Assembly: GCF_001113365.1 (NCBI RefSeq)
Contig: NZ_CKYA01000008.1
Span: forward strand, 1 to 64,000
Length of the DNA stretch: 64,000 bases
Direction: 5' to 3'
From: Streptococcus pneumoniae
GTDB taxonomy: Bacteria > Bacillota > Bacilli > Lactobacillales > Streptococcaceae
Part shown: piece by piece, positions 1 to 6,610 of the stretch
Layout of the letters: each line of letters begins with the position of its first letter
Numbering within the stretch: the first letter of the stretch is position 1
Translations under genes and position numbers: made by a program
The notes under the pieces: generated by a model
Told to the model about the DNA's origin: nothing
Database searches by the model: none
Seen by the model: only the letters and a program-made list of their open reading frames with translations

Positions 1-91
1 TACAAATATACATATGATTCTTCACAGCCAAATCGCTACTAATAGTCGGAAAAGGCAAATAAAGAGCCACAACATCTCCTCTCTTAATCAA
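1..91 (-). CDS. MazF/PemK-like toxin, N-terminal 30 residues only (runs off window)
   Basis: An open frame starts at a TTG (91-89) and runs off the left edge. Its first residues read (M)IKRGDVVALYLPF, matching the typical N-terminus of the PemK/MazF endoribonuclease fold (K-R/P-G-D-[IV]-[VW] followed by a hydrophobic strand). An AAAGGGGG stretch lies just upstream as ribosome binding site, and the start overlaps the end of the preceding gene by 8 bp, implying translational coupling. A GTG at 70-68 behind AGGAGA is an alternative start but would remove the conserved RGDVV strand. Only a third or less of a usual MazF is visible, so the family call is an inference from the N-terminus. Confidence 0.5.
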   Translation of the reverse strand, partial: MIKRGDVVALYLPFPTISSDLAVKNHMYIC

Positions 92-692
92 GCAAGAGTA
101 CCCCCTTTTCTCCTAATGTAACATAGACAGGATTGACCAAGTCTTCTGATTGACTCAGTGCTTCCAAAGTTTGAGTTTGGCGCCCTGTCAATTTAGTAGC
201 ATCTTGTCTCTTCAATACAAAATGCTTGTCGCCAATTACCTTGACACTATAATCCTTCTCCAAAGCTGACTGGTAAATCCACATCAGATGTTGTCTGTCC
301 TGAGAACTCAAGAGAGAAGGATGTTCAAGCCTCCCGACAGCCTGATAAAAATCAAAAACAGGAGCTAACTCCTGCCAATCTGACTGGCTAGTTGTCAAGG
401 CTAGAAAAAGGGCTTTGCGAGCTGATACTTCTTGATTAGCCTTGAGAGTCCCTTTTCCCTCCAAGTTTTTTAGAAAGTGGGAAACTCCAGAAAGCAAATC
501 TTTCTCTAACTGCGAGAAATAAAAACCTTGCCTTCCCAGACACAAGTCTCTCAAGTCGCTTTCTCTAGCAAATAAGAGTTCAAACAGTTGATAGTAAAAG
601 AAAAATATCTGGCACTGGGTCGCACTCATCTTTTCCTTATCGGCTTCTTTTTTCAACCAGAGCAAGGGCAAAAGGTAGCTGGATTGAGACAT
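84..692 (-). CDS. Hypothetical protein, 202 aa, middle gene of a SLATT/MazF-like operon
   Basis: I do not recognise this protein family with certainty. It is soluble-looking, with no signal peptide or membrane segment, and has a helical N-terminal half (FFFYYQLFELLFARESDL) and a more mixed C-terminal half ending VYVTLGEKGVLLLD. The ATG at 692 is preferred because AGGAGG sits 8 nt upstream; a GTG at 701 is the alternative. It lies 12 nt after the SLATT-like gene and overlaps the MazF-like toxin start by 8 bp, so the three are almost certainly co-transcribed. By position just before a MazF-like toxin it could be the antitoxin, but no DNA-binding motif of a known antitoxin family is evident. Confidence 0.7.
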   Translation of the reverse strand: MSQSSYLLPLLWLKKEADKEKMSATQCQIFFFYYQLFELLFARESDLRDLCLGRQGFYFSQLEKDLLSGVSHFLKNLEGKGTLKANQEVSARKALFLALTTSQSDWQELAPVFDFYQAVGRLEHPSLLSSQDRQHLMWIYQSALEKDYSVKVIGDKHFVLKRQDATKLTGRQTQTLEALSQSEDLVNPVYVTLGEKGVLLLD

Positions 693-704
693 TTCCTCCA
701 CCTC

Positions 705-1163
705 CTATTCTTTTTTCTCTGGAGCATCTGCACTAGCTGCCACTTCTTTTGACTGGATACTTTCCCACTGGTTGATTTCCTCTGAGATAAGACCTTCGCA
801 TGTCTTGACAAATAGGGCAAAAGCCTTGGTTTTTCCTGCATATTTCTCTGTTTGACATTGATAGAGGAATTTTTCCCTTTCCAGGAGTTGCGCAGTCTTT
901 TGGTAAGAAATCCAGTGTTCCTTGGCATTATACAAATTGAGAATCCCCTCACACAGCAAGCCTAGACTGGACAAGGCAACCGAAATCAAACGGTAGCGAT
1001 CACCTGGCATAGGAATAGCACAAAAAACAGCTATGAGGAAACCTGCCACGATTTCTGTTATTTTTAATACCTTATAGCGTCTACGATGTTGAACGCTTTT
1101 CTTTAAAAAATGAGCTATCTGTACGTCTAATCGCTCTGTCAAGTACATTTCTTCTGGCGTCAT
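705..1163 (-). CDS. SLATT-domain (DUF4231-like) two-helix membrane protein
   Basis: A 152-residue protein with an N-terminal charged helix (EEMYLTERLDVQIAHFLKKS), two adjacent hydrophobic helices (around residues 35-55 and 62-80, separated by PMPGDRYR) and a charged C-terminal helical segment. This layout is that of SLATT/DUF4231 proteins, which comparative genomics predicts to be membrane-acting effectors in prokaryotic conflict systems. The ATG at 1163 is chosen over 1181 because AAAGGGG lies 8 nt upstream. A TTATACT box with TG extension at about 1200 is the likely promoter. It is the first gene of a three-gene operon that ends in a MazF-like toxin. Family assignment is from topology and motif impression. 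Confidence 0.65.
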   Translation of the reverse strand: MTPEEMYLTERLDVQIAHFLKKSVQHRRRYKVLKITEIVAGFLIAVFCAIPMPGDRYRLISVALSSLGLLCEGILNLYNAKEHWISYQKTAQLLEREKFLYQCQTEKYAGKTKAFALFVKTCEGLISEEINQWESIQSKEVAASADAPEKKE

Positions 1164-1330
1164 GTTCGTAACCCCTTTCATTTACTTTGATAATCATAGT
1201 ATAACATATTTGAATATCAAAGTATAGTAAAAACTGGAAAGCTATATCTTATTATAAAATCTAAATATGAAATATTTGTGAAATAAGGGAAAAATATCAC
1301 AAAAAGGATGGAACAAAAAATTTCAAAATG

Positions 1331-1381
1331 ATAAAAACGCATAATACCTTGCCTTAAAAAGCTTGATATTATGCGTTTTAT
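1331..1381 (-). terminator. Intrinsic terminator of the YSIRK protein gene, ACGCATAATATCAA family
   Basis: Long inverted repeat: AAAACGCATAATA on one arm pairs with TATTATGCGTTTTT on the other, followed by a T-rich run on the minus strand. It is about 100 nt after the stop of the surface-protein gene. The same arm sequence recurs after lytA and ndk. The rest of the 1164-1477 gap holds only AT-rich sequence and the promoter of the SLATT operon. Confidence 0.8.
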
Positions 1382-1477
1382 CAGAGAAAGATTTTCTGAA
1401 TGTTCACCTCAAATTGAGTTTTTCCAACATTCTTTCAATCACTATTCTAGATAGTTTCCGACTCGTCTAAACTTTGC

Positions 1478-4400
1478 TTATCTTAACTGAGCAAGAATAG
1501 CTTTGAGTTTCTCAATCAACTCATCTTCTGTGTGATCAGACTCTTTCTCATTGGCTAGGAAGGCAACCGCTTGAGCGAGAGCTTCTCGTGCTTGGTCGAG
1601 GACTTTGGCATCTACATTTGTAAGGTCGCTTTCTAGCAGAACCTTAGTCAATTCCTTGGTCAATTTCTTGAGTTCTGACTCTTTCTTACGACGAGCGATG
1701 AGGAAGAGAAGGAGACCAAGAAGGGCGAGCAGGCTACCAATCATGGTACCATATGGAAGATGATCTTGCTCTTTGCTTGTTTCTTTCGTTTCTTCTTCAT
1801 CCTTAGTCGCTTGCTTGCCTTTCAAGGATTCGAGTGCTTCTTTGACCTTGGCAGTCATCTCTTTCAAGCCTGCCTCTGTCAAGTCAGCATTTCTAAGGGC
1901 TTCTTGACCCTCTCCGAGAATGACCTTCGCAGCGTCGATGACAGATTGATCAATACCATCCAAGTCTTTCAAACGAGTTTCCAAGTCTTGAATCAAATCT
2001 CTTAAGACTGATTTATCAACCTGTTTCTCTTGACTCGATTGAGCGCCCCCAGCGAAAGCTACACTTCTACGGCTACGAGCTGGAGTCGTCACAGAACTTC
2101 CAGATAGCCCTTGTGGAGACTCTACTTCTGTCGCATTTCCTGTTCCCCTCTGTTGAGCAGATGGACCAGTAGCTTGACCCGTCGAATCTCCTGAATGAGC
2201 TGGAGTGCTTGGAGTAGTAGGCTGAGCTTGGTTATTTGCATCGCCTTGACTACCATCATCAGATGGAGCTGGTCTATCTCCTTGGCTAGCCGTATCCCCT
2301 CTACTATCTGAACCTGCTTGGTTGCCACCATTACCTGGTGTGGATGAGTTTCCTTGGTTAATACGAGCAATGATATCGTCAAGAATTTTATCAAGGGCGC
2401 TGACACCTTGGTCTTTCTTCTGATCTACCGTAGTTTGATCACTTGCTCCATCAATGTCTTCCTTAGCTTTGTCCGCTATCTTCTTGATTTCGGCTTTTGC
2501 TTTGGTCTTCTCATTGTCAGAAAGCTTGTTGTTATTCGTAATCTCAGTTTCTTTGGCAGTTTGTTTAGCCGTTACGGCTTGCTTCGCGAGTTCTTTTCCG
2601 ACTGGGTTCACATTGCCAATGGCGCTGACACCTTGGTCTTTCTTCTGATCTACCGTAGTTTGATCACTTGCTCCATCAATGTCTTCCTTAGCTTTGTCCG
2701 CTATCTTCTTGATTTCGGCTTTTGCTTTGGTCTTCTCATTGTCAGAAAGCTTGTTGTTATTCGTAATCTCAGTTTCTTTGGCAGTTTGTTTAGCCGTTAC
2801 GGCTTGCTTCGCGAGTTCTTTTCCGACTGGGTTCACTCCGTTGATATTTTCCAACCCCTTGTGCAAGGCATCATCCACCTCATAAAGGCTGTTGGCATTG
2901 TTAATCTCTCTTGTAGCTTGCCGTGCATAAATATCAACTTTACTAGTGGCACCATTTTGCTCCACTTGGGATAAACTTTTATTCTTGCTAATAGAGTCGT
3001 TTTTTGCTCGTCTTGCTTGCTCTATGTCATCCTTAGCATCCTCTTTTGCTTCATTATACGTTCTACTATGCCACTGATTGACAAGAAAAGTCCAGTTCCC
3101 AGAGTTTCCTCTCAAACCTACAGCATAGTCAAGTTTGTTGATATCGTTATTCCCTCTAGTCTCGAAAGTTATTTTGTAACTATTGTCACTATTTCCCAGC
3201 GAGAAATAATATAAATCCGAACCACTATTATTTATTTTGTGAAATTTTTCGTTTGATTGGTCTTGCATTTCTTGAGGTTCACCTTGTCTCTGATATGGTT
3301 GGATGTTTCCCACACCATGACGAGCTAAATCATCAAAGTTTGCTACTGGTAGGTTTTTCGGACTACGTCGTCTATCGATACCGGTATTACGAACTGTTCC
3401 TTTAGTCTGATTACCAAAGTCTGTTGCAGAGTGTTTTAGAAGGGAAAGTAAATCCCCAGCATTAGAAGATACAGCAGTGGTGCCACCACCTTTGCGAGTA
3501 ATACTAATACTATCTGTACCTTGCTTGTATTCTTGCCCCGAAGGCAACGTAAACCAAACACCTGTTCCAGGTATTTGTCTATGTCCATTATTTATCTGTA
3601 GCTCCCAACGGAAACCATCCTGTGTAGGAGTTACTTTTGCTAGAATATAAGTTTTTGCTTCAGAGACCGGCTTGGTCGAATTGTTGTACCATATTTTATT
3701 AGAGTAAAAAACATAGGTGTATCTATCGTAGGTCTTATCTCCCGACTTACCATTTTCAATGTAACTTTCTTTCCGATCTAATGGACTTGCCGCCCTTGCA
3801 AACCTTCCACTATAGTTAGCATTACGAAAGTCAGAGTACCCACCATCACGTGGTTGAGGGGTTACTCCTTCAGCTGTAGTTTCTTCTCCATATTTTTCTT
3901 CCAGCACTCCTTCGATGAGGTCTCGGGATTTTTTCAGGTCGACTAGGGCAGCGGCAAAATCTTCTTGGCTGATGGTATTACCCTTAGAAAAGGCTTCATT
4001 AAACTTATCAGCTGCTGCTTTTGCTGCTTGGATTTTATCTTCCGACGCTCCGTACCGTCGAAGTTCCTTGGAGATATCCTCCAATTCCTTTTTTAGTCCA
4101 TAGACGCCGTTTTCACCTTCTGTCGTATTGGTGTAGGTTGGGAGTTCTCGTGGAGTAGATTGAGAGTTATCTCCAGGAGCTGTTTCCTTTCCTCCATCAG
4201 TTGGATTGACTTGGTTTGCAACCGTTCCAGGCTCGGTCACTCCCCCTCTTTTACTACGCTTTCCACCAGTTGCTTGCTCAGTTGCAGTTCCGTTTGGTTC
4301 GACAAGCTTATTATTTGTCGAACCTGCTTCTCCCAAGTCTGTCAATTTTGGTAGCGATGGTTCCAAGGCTTGATTGACACGGCTCGTCAGTTCTTCCATA

Positions 4401-5005
4401 GCTCTTACTTGCTCATCAACCTGCTCTTGCGTTGCTTTTGGATTCTCTAAGACTGCCTTAGCCTTTGCGAGACCTTCTTCGACTTCATCGTGGAGCGCTT
4501 TCATGGAGCTAAGAGTTAGTTTTTCCAACAAAGCTTGCAGATTGCCTTGGAGTGATTTAGCTTCTGTCGTTTTAGTGGCAGATGTGGGCTGATCTTGCTC
4601 TTTTACTGCTCCTCCTTGAGAAGTTTCTTGAGCAGCTGGTTTCGTCTCTGGTTTGGTCGGAGCAAGGTCAGCTGTTTCCTGCCCCTTACTAGCGTCCTCG
4701 GCTTTAGTCTCTGGAGAGTTTGACTCCCCTGTAGACTGGAGCTCAGCCGACGGTTCAGTCTGAGAGACCTTCTCTGACTCTTCCCCATCTGACTCCTGTG
4801 GTTCCCCATCTGAATTTCCAGCAGATCCAGCAACTACATCACTGGCTGTTGCCGAAGATACCGCAGGTGCCTGCGCTTGCACCCCATTTGCAAAGAACAT
4901 CAGAGCCGCAACCGCAACGCTAGCAGCCCCAAAATGGTATTTACGAATGGAATAACGGAAAATTTTCTCTCCGTTATCCTTATTACTTTTTCTAAACATA
5001 AGCAT
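1478..5005 (-). CDS. YSIRK-signal surface protein with tandem 75-aa repeats, TM anchor and cytoplasmic tail
   Basis: 1175 residues. The N-terminus has a YSIRK-type signal peptide (FRYSIRKYHFGAASVAVAAL) ending near VQAQA, then an acidic Ser/Thr/Glu-rich region and a coiled-coil stretch (about 150-215). A folded, Tyr/Trp-rich central part (about 390-650) is the probable ligand-binding domain; I do not recognise it. Residues about 720-869 are two near-identical 75-residue helical repeats (DUF1542-like, NPVGKELAKQAVTAKQ...). The C-terminus is odd: LPYGT instead of LPXTG, a hydrophobic helix, RRKK, then about 67 further charged helical residues, so it may be a plain membrane anchor rather than a sortase substrate. 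Start at 5005 or the ATG six bases on (4999); both share a GGAAGG site. Likely exported adhesin or matrix-binding protein. Confidence 0.85.
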   Translation of the reverse strand: MLMFRKSNKDNGEKIFRYSIRKYHFGAASVAVAALMFFANGVQAQAPAVSSATASDVVAGSAGNSDGEPQESDGEESEKVSQTEPSAELQSTGESNSPETKAEDASKGQETADLAPTKPETKPAAQETSQGGAVKEQDQPTSATKTTEAKSLQGNLQALLEKLTLSSMKALHDEVEEGLAKAKAVLENPKATQEQVDEQVRAMEELTSRVNQALEPSLPKLTDLGEAGSTNNKLVEPNGTATEQATGGKRSKRGGVTEPGTVANQVNPTDGGKETAPGDNSQSTPRELPTYTNTTEGENGVYGLKKELEDISKELRRYGASEDKIQAAKAAADKFNEAFSKGNTISQEDFAAALVDLKKSRDLIEGVLEEKYGEETTAEGVTPQPRDGGYSDFRNANYSGRFARAASPLDRKESYIENGKSGDKTYDRYTYVFYSNKIWYNNSTKPVSEAKTYILAKVTPTQDGFRWELQINNGHRQIPGTGVWFTLPSGQEYKQGTDSISITRKGGGTTAVSSNAGDLLSLLKHSATDFGNQTKGTVRNTGIDRRRSPKNLPVANFDDLARHGVGNIQPYQRQGEPQEMQDQSNEKFHKINNSGSDLYYFSLGNSDNSYKITFETRGNNDINKLDYAVGLRGNSGNWTFLVNQWHSRTYNEAKEDAKDDIEQARRAKNDSISKNKSLSQVEQNGATSKVDIYARQATREINNANSLYEVDDALHKGLENINGVNPVGKELAKQAVTAKQTAKETEITNNNKLSDNEKTKAKAEIKKIADKAKEDIDGASDQTTVDQKKDQGVSAIGNVNPVGKELAKQAVTAKQTAKETEITNNNKLSDNEKTKAKAEIKKIADKAKEDIDGASDQTTVDQKKDQGVSALDKILDDIIARINQGNSSTPGNGGNQAGSDSRGDTASQGDRPAPSDDGSQGDANNQAQPTTPSTPAHSGDSTGQATGPSAQQRGTGNATEVESPQGLSGSSVTTPARSRRSVAFAGGAQSSQEKQVDKSVLRDLIQDLETRLKDLDGIDQSVIDAAKVILGEGQEALRNADLTEAGLKEMTAKVKEALESLKGKQATKDEEETKETSKEQDHLPYGTMIGSLLALLGLLLFLIARRKKESELKKLTKELTKVLLESDLTNVDAKVLDQAREALAQAVAFLANEKESDHTEDELIEKLKAILAQLR
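2398..2847 (-). repeat. Two tandem 225-bp direct repeats inside the surface protein gene
   Basis: The segment from about 2398 recurs 225 bp later with essentially no differences over the whole unit, encoding two copies of a 75-residue helical module. The DNA identity implies a recent duplication or ongoing homogenisation, and makes copy-number variation by slippage or recombination likely. Confidence 0.9.
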
Positions 5006-5050
5006 AAATCCTTCCCTCGTCTAAGTGCTTTCTCAAGCTTAAAAAGCGAA

Positions 5051-5128
5051 CAAAAAGCCAATAGACGATAATATATCAACTATATAGTAACACTTCTGAC
5101 ATACAAATCAACCCCCCCTCGCTGACAA
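5051..5128 (-). promoter_or_regulatory. Upstream region of YSIRK gene: G7 tract, TTGTCA box, shared leader motif
   Basis: On the minus strand TTGTCA (5128-5123) is followed by GCGA, seven G (5118-5112) and TTGATTTG. A clear -10 cannot be fixed: TATGTC (19-nt spacing from TTGTCA) or TACTAT (from TTGATT) are candidates. Nearer the gene, TATTGGCTTTTTG (5063-5051) is shared with the leader of the 2609-residue adhesin at 62841-62829. The rest of 5006-5470 shows no gene. Confidence 0.4.
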
Positions 5129-5162
5129 GATAGAGTCAGGAAAGGCAAGAAAAAAGCGACAT

Positions 5163-5181
5163 TATATATATATATATATAT
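5163..5181. repeat. (TA)n dinucleotide tract upstream of the surface protein gene
   Basis: An uninterrupted run of alternating T and A of about 19 nt. It lies roughly 35 nt upstream of the TTGTCA/G7 region; it may bend or melt easily and is a candidate slippage site, but no function is shown. Confidence 0.6.
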
Positions 5182-5470
5182 GCACAGACATATAAAACCT
5201 TTTGATACAGCCTATTTTTTAGCAAAGATACAATAGTTATGCTATATTTATATATGCTCAACATCCTCTACACCGATATTGCAATATTATTACGTTTTGA
5301 TTACAAAAACATTTCAAAATATATGATAGAAGCCTGAGTATTTTATAGTAATTCCCTCTCTATTAACTAGGTCAACCAGTTGAGTGTGACATCCTATCCT
5401 CAGCAAAGGACTATGATCAGTATTTCCTAGCCAATAGGACGCTCCAAATCACCTATTCTAAGTCCATCAC

Positions 5471-5540
5471 TAGCTTGGTCAGTAAGATACCTACGATAAG
5501 GCGACGCTGACGTGATTTGAAGAGATTTTCATTGAGTATA
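5471..5540 (-). repeat. Degenerate BOX element (boxA remnant fused to boxC end)
   Basis: Contains CTACGATAAGGCGACGCTGACG, one base from the classic boxA sequence, followed by TTTGAAGAGATTTTC and directly by ATTGAGTATA, the outer end of boxC. The boxB part is missing, so it is a decayed or internally deleted copy in reverse orientation. Confidence 0.75.
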
Positions 5541-5575
5541 ATTTTAACTTCTTACTTTTCATTCCTATTCCTTAA

Positions 5576-5710
5576 ATAAAAAGCTCACTAAAAAAGTGAG
5601 CAACATTTCCAATGAGATACTTCTGTTGACGAGCGCGTCTCTCCGCCCCCTCATTGCCTTGCGAAGAGGCTTGGCGAATCAAAAGGAGGTGTTTTTTCCT
5701 GTTTTCAATT
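5576..5710 (-). ncRNA. Candidate small RNA with an anti-Shine-Dalgarno sequence
   Basis: On the minus strand TTGATA (5745-5740), 17 nt, then AAAAAT (5722-5717) with a TGC extension forms a plausible promoter. The RNA would start near 5710, carry CACCTCCTTTT (5691-5681), which is complementary to ribosome binding sites, then a GC-rich structured core closed by CAATGAG/CTCATTG, and end at GCTCAC-loop-GTGAGC plus a T run (about 5595-5572). There is no convincing coding frame: the 73-codon frame across it runs through both terminators. A small regulatory RNA acting by base pairing is an inference. Confidence 0.45.
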
Positions 5711-5746
5711 CTACTTATTTTTGCACATTTTTTTAATTTTATCAAA

Positions 5747-5773
5747 CAAAAAAAACGCAAGCCGAAGCCTGCG
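5747..5773 (-). terminator. Terminator of the PBECR4-like gene
   Basis: CGCAGGC-TTCG-GCTTGCG stem-loop followed by eight T on the minus strand, 11 nt after the stop codon of the upstream gene. A strong intrinsic terminator. Confidence 0.88.
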
Positions 5774-5783
5774 AAAAGTTTTT

Positions 5784-6287
5784 TTATAACCATTTAATTT
5801 CTTTCACATCTGTTTTACGAACTTTAGCATATTTCTTAGCGCTTGTAAAATGTAGAGTAACCGGTTTAAACACTCCACTTTTATCTCTTCGTAAACCTAA
5901 AATTGCGGATCTTTTGTTTCTATCTTCAAAAAATATGACGTCCAACTTCATAGTGTTTTTAGATAAATCTTTGGCTAGGATACAACAACTCGTTATCTTA
6001 GAATAGAAGATATCACCGATAAAACTATACAAAGATATCCTTTCTATAACATCGTTGTACATGGGATTATTTTTATATTCTTCCAAAATAAAAACACCAG
6101 CTTGAATAGCAGGTATTGTTTGACTAGCATAATCTCGTGTGATTTTGTGCAAGCCAAATAAGTGATGTAAATCAGTCAAGCAAAAATCTACTTCGAAAGT
6201 CTCTAAATGCTTATAATTCGTTGATACTTGACATGTTTTTCCATCGAATTTCTCTTGATAATCTAAAATACAATCAAGTAATTTCAA
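5784..6287 (-). CDS. PBECR4-like nuclease-fold protein, TTG start, behind an RNA terminator
   Basis: 167 residues. The segment VDFCLTDLHHLFGLHKI followed by a helical middle (TIPAIQAGVFILEEY) and C-terminal strands ILGLRRDKSGVFKPVTLHF is the pattern of the PBECR4 family (phage Barnase-EndoU-ColicinE5/D-RelE-like nucleases). The frame can be extended upstream to 6338, but those codons translate the T tract of a terminator; a TTG at 6287 with GGAG 7 nt upstream is the credible start. It is preceded by a strong promoter and a roughly 210-nt structured RNA ending in a terminator, and followed by its own terminator. This suggests a toxin whose synthesis depends on read-through. No catalytic residues can be assigned with certainty. 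Confidence 0.65.
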   Translation of the reverse strand: MKLLDCILDYQEKFDGKTCQVSTNYKHLETFEVDFCLTDLHHLFGLHKITRDYASQTIPAIQAGVFILEEYKNNPMYNDVIERISLYSFIGDIFYSKITSCCILAKDLSKNTMKLDVIFFEDRNKRSAILGLRRDKSGVFKPVTLHFTSAKKYAKVRKTDVKEIKWL

Positions 6288-6310
6288 CGACAAACTCCAT
6301 ATTTTCTCAA

Positions 6311-6346
6311 AATAAAAAAAGCACGGGGCAGTTCTCACTACTGCCC
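6311..6346 (-). terminator. Terminator between the structured RNA and the PBECR4-like gene
   Basis: GGGCAGT-AGTGAGA-ACTGCCC stem-loop followed by CGTGC and seven T on the minus strand. It ends 24 nt before the TTG start of the toxin-like gene, so most transcripts from the upstream promoter should stop here. Confidence 0.88.
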
Positions 6347-6521
6347 AAAGTGGATGATTAGAGTCGGCTTCTCTAACTCCCTATGTTGTGCTTATTAGGC
6401 TTATCGCAAGGGAACAGTTTTTAGCTCTGCCAAGCCACATAGCGTGCTTACTACTATGTGTCCATGTCTCCATGGATTGCCGAGCGGTTTAACGAGAAAG
6501 TATGACTTTTACGTTTTTTCC
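6311..6521 (-). ncRNA. Structured RNA of about 210 nt upstream of the PBECR4-like gene (candidate RNA antitoxin or leader)
   Basis: Bounded by a near-consensus promoter and a strong terminator, without any useful open frame. Visible hairpins include CCATG-GAGA-CATGG, ACATAG...CTATGT and TTAGAG...CTCTAA. Two imperfect copies of a roughly 30-nt block (GTAAGCACGC...GGCAGAGC near 6453-6424 and ATAAGCACAA...GAGAAGC near 6397-6367) lie 57 nt apart. The layout promoter, repeat-containing RNA, terminator, toxin-like gene is that of type III toxin-antitoxin loci, but the protein is not recognisably ToxN, so a regulatory leader is the alternative. Confidence 0.55.
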
Positions 6522-6527
6522 AACTTA

Positions 6528-6556
6528 ATTATGACATCTTTCTTTAAAAAAGTCAA
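6528..6556 (-). promoter_or_regulatory. Strong promoter of the structured RNA
   Basis: TTGACT (6556-6551), 17-nt spacer, CATAAT (6533-6528) with a TG extension (TGTCATAAT). Predicted start of transcription near 6521. Confidence 0.85.
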
Positions 6557-6576
6557 TATTTATCGCTTTCTTTAAC

Positions 6577-6610
6577 GAAAAAAATCCCACAAGAACGAAT
6601 CCTGTGGGGA
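6577..6610 (-). terminator. Terminator insulating the small-RNA promoter
   Basis: TCCCCACA...TGTGGGA stem-loop followed by seven T on the minus strand, ending 20 nt before the TTGACT box of the RNA promoter. It would stop transcripts arriving from the lytA side. Confidence 0.75.

Noticed and set aside
2354..2974. 206-codon plus-strand frame opposite the surface protein repeats
   Set aside because: Shadow frame of a tandem repeat; hydrophobic pattern arises from the complementary charged helical codons.
5572..5793. 73-codon minus-strand frame
   Set aside because: It begins in the terminator of the PBECR4-like gene and runs through a GC-rich structured region and a second terminator; composition is not protein-like.
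6470..6500. tRNA-Ser-like D-arm sequence GCCGAGCGGTTTAA on the plus strand
   Set aside because: No acceptor stem, anticodon arm or T arm follows; it lies inside the minus-strand RNA candidate and is probably chance.
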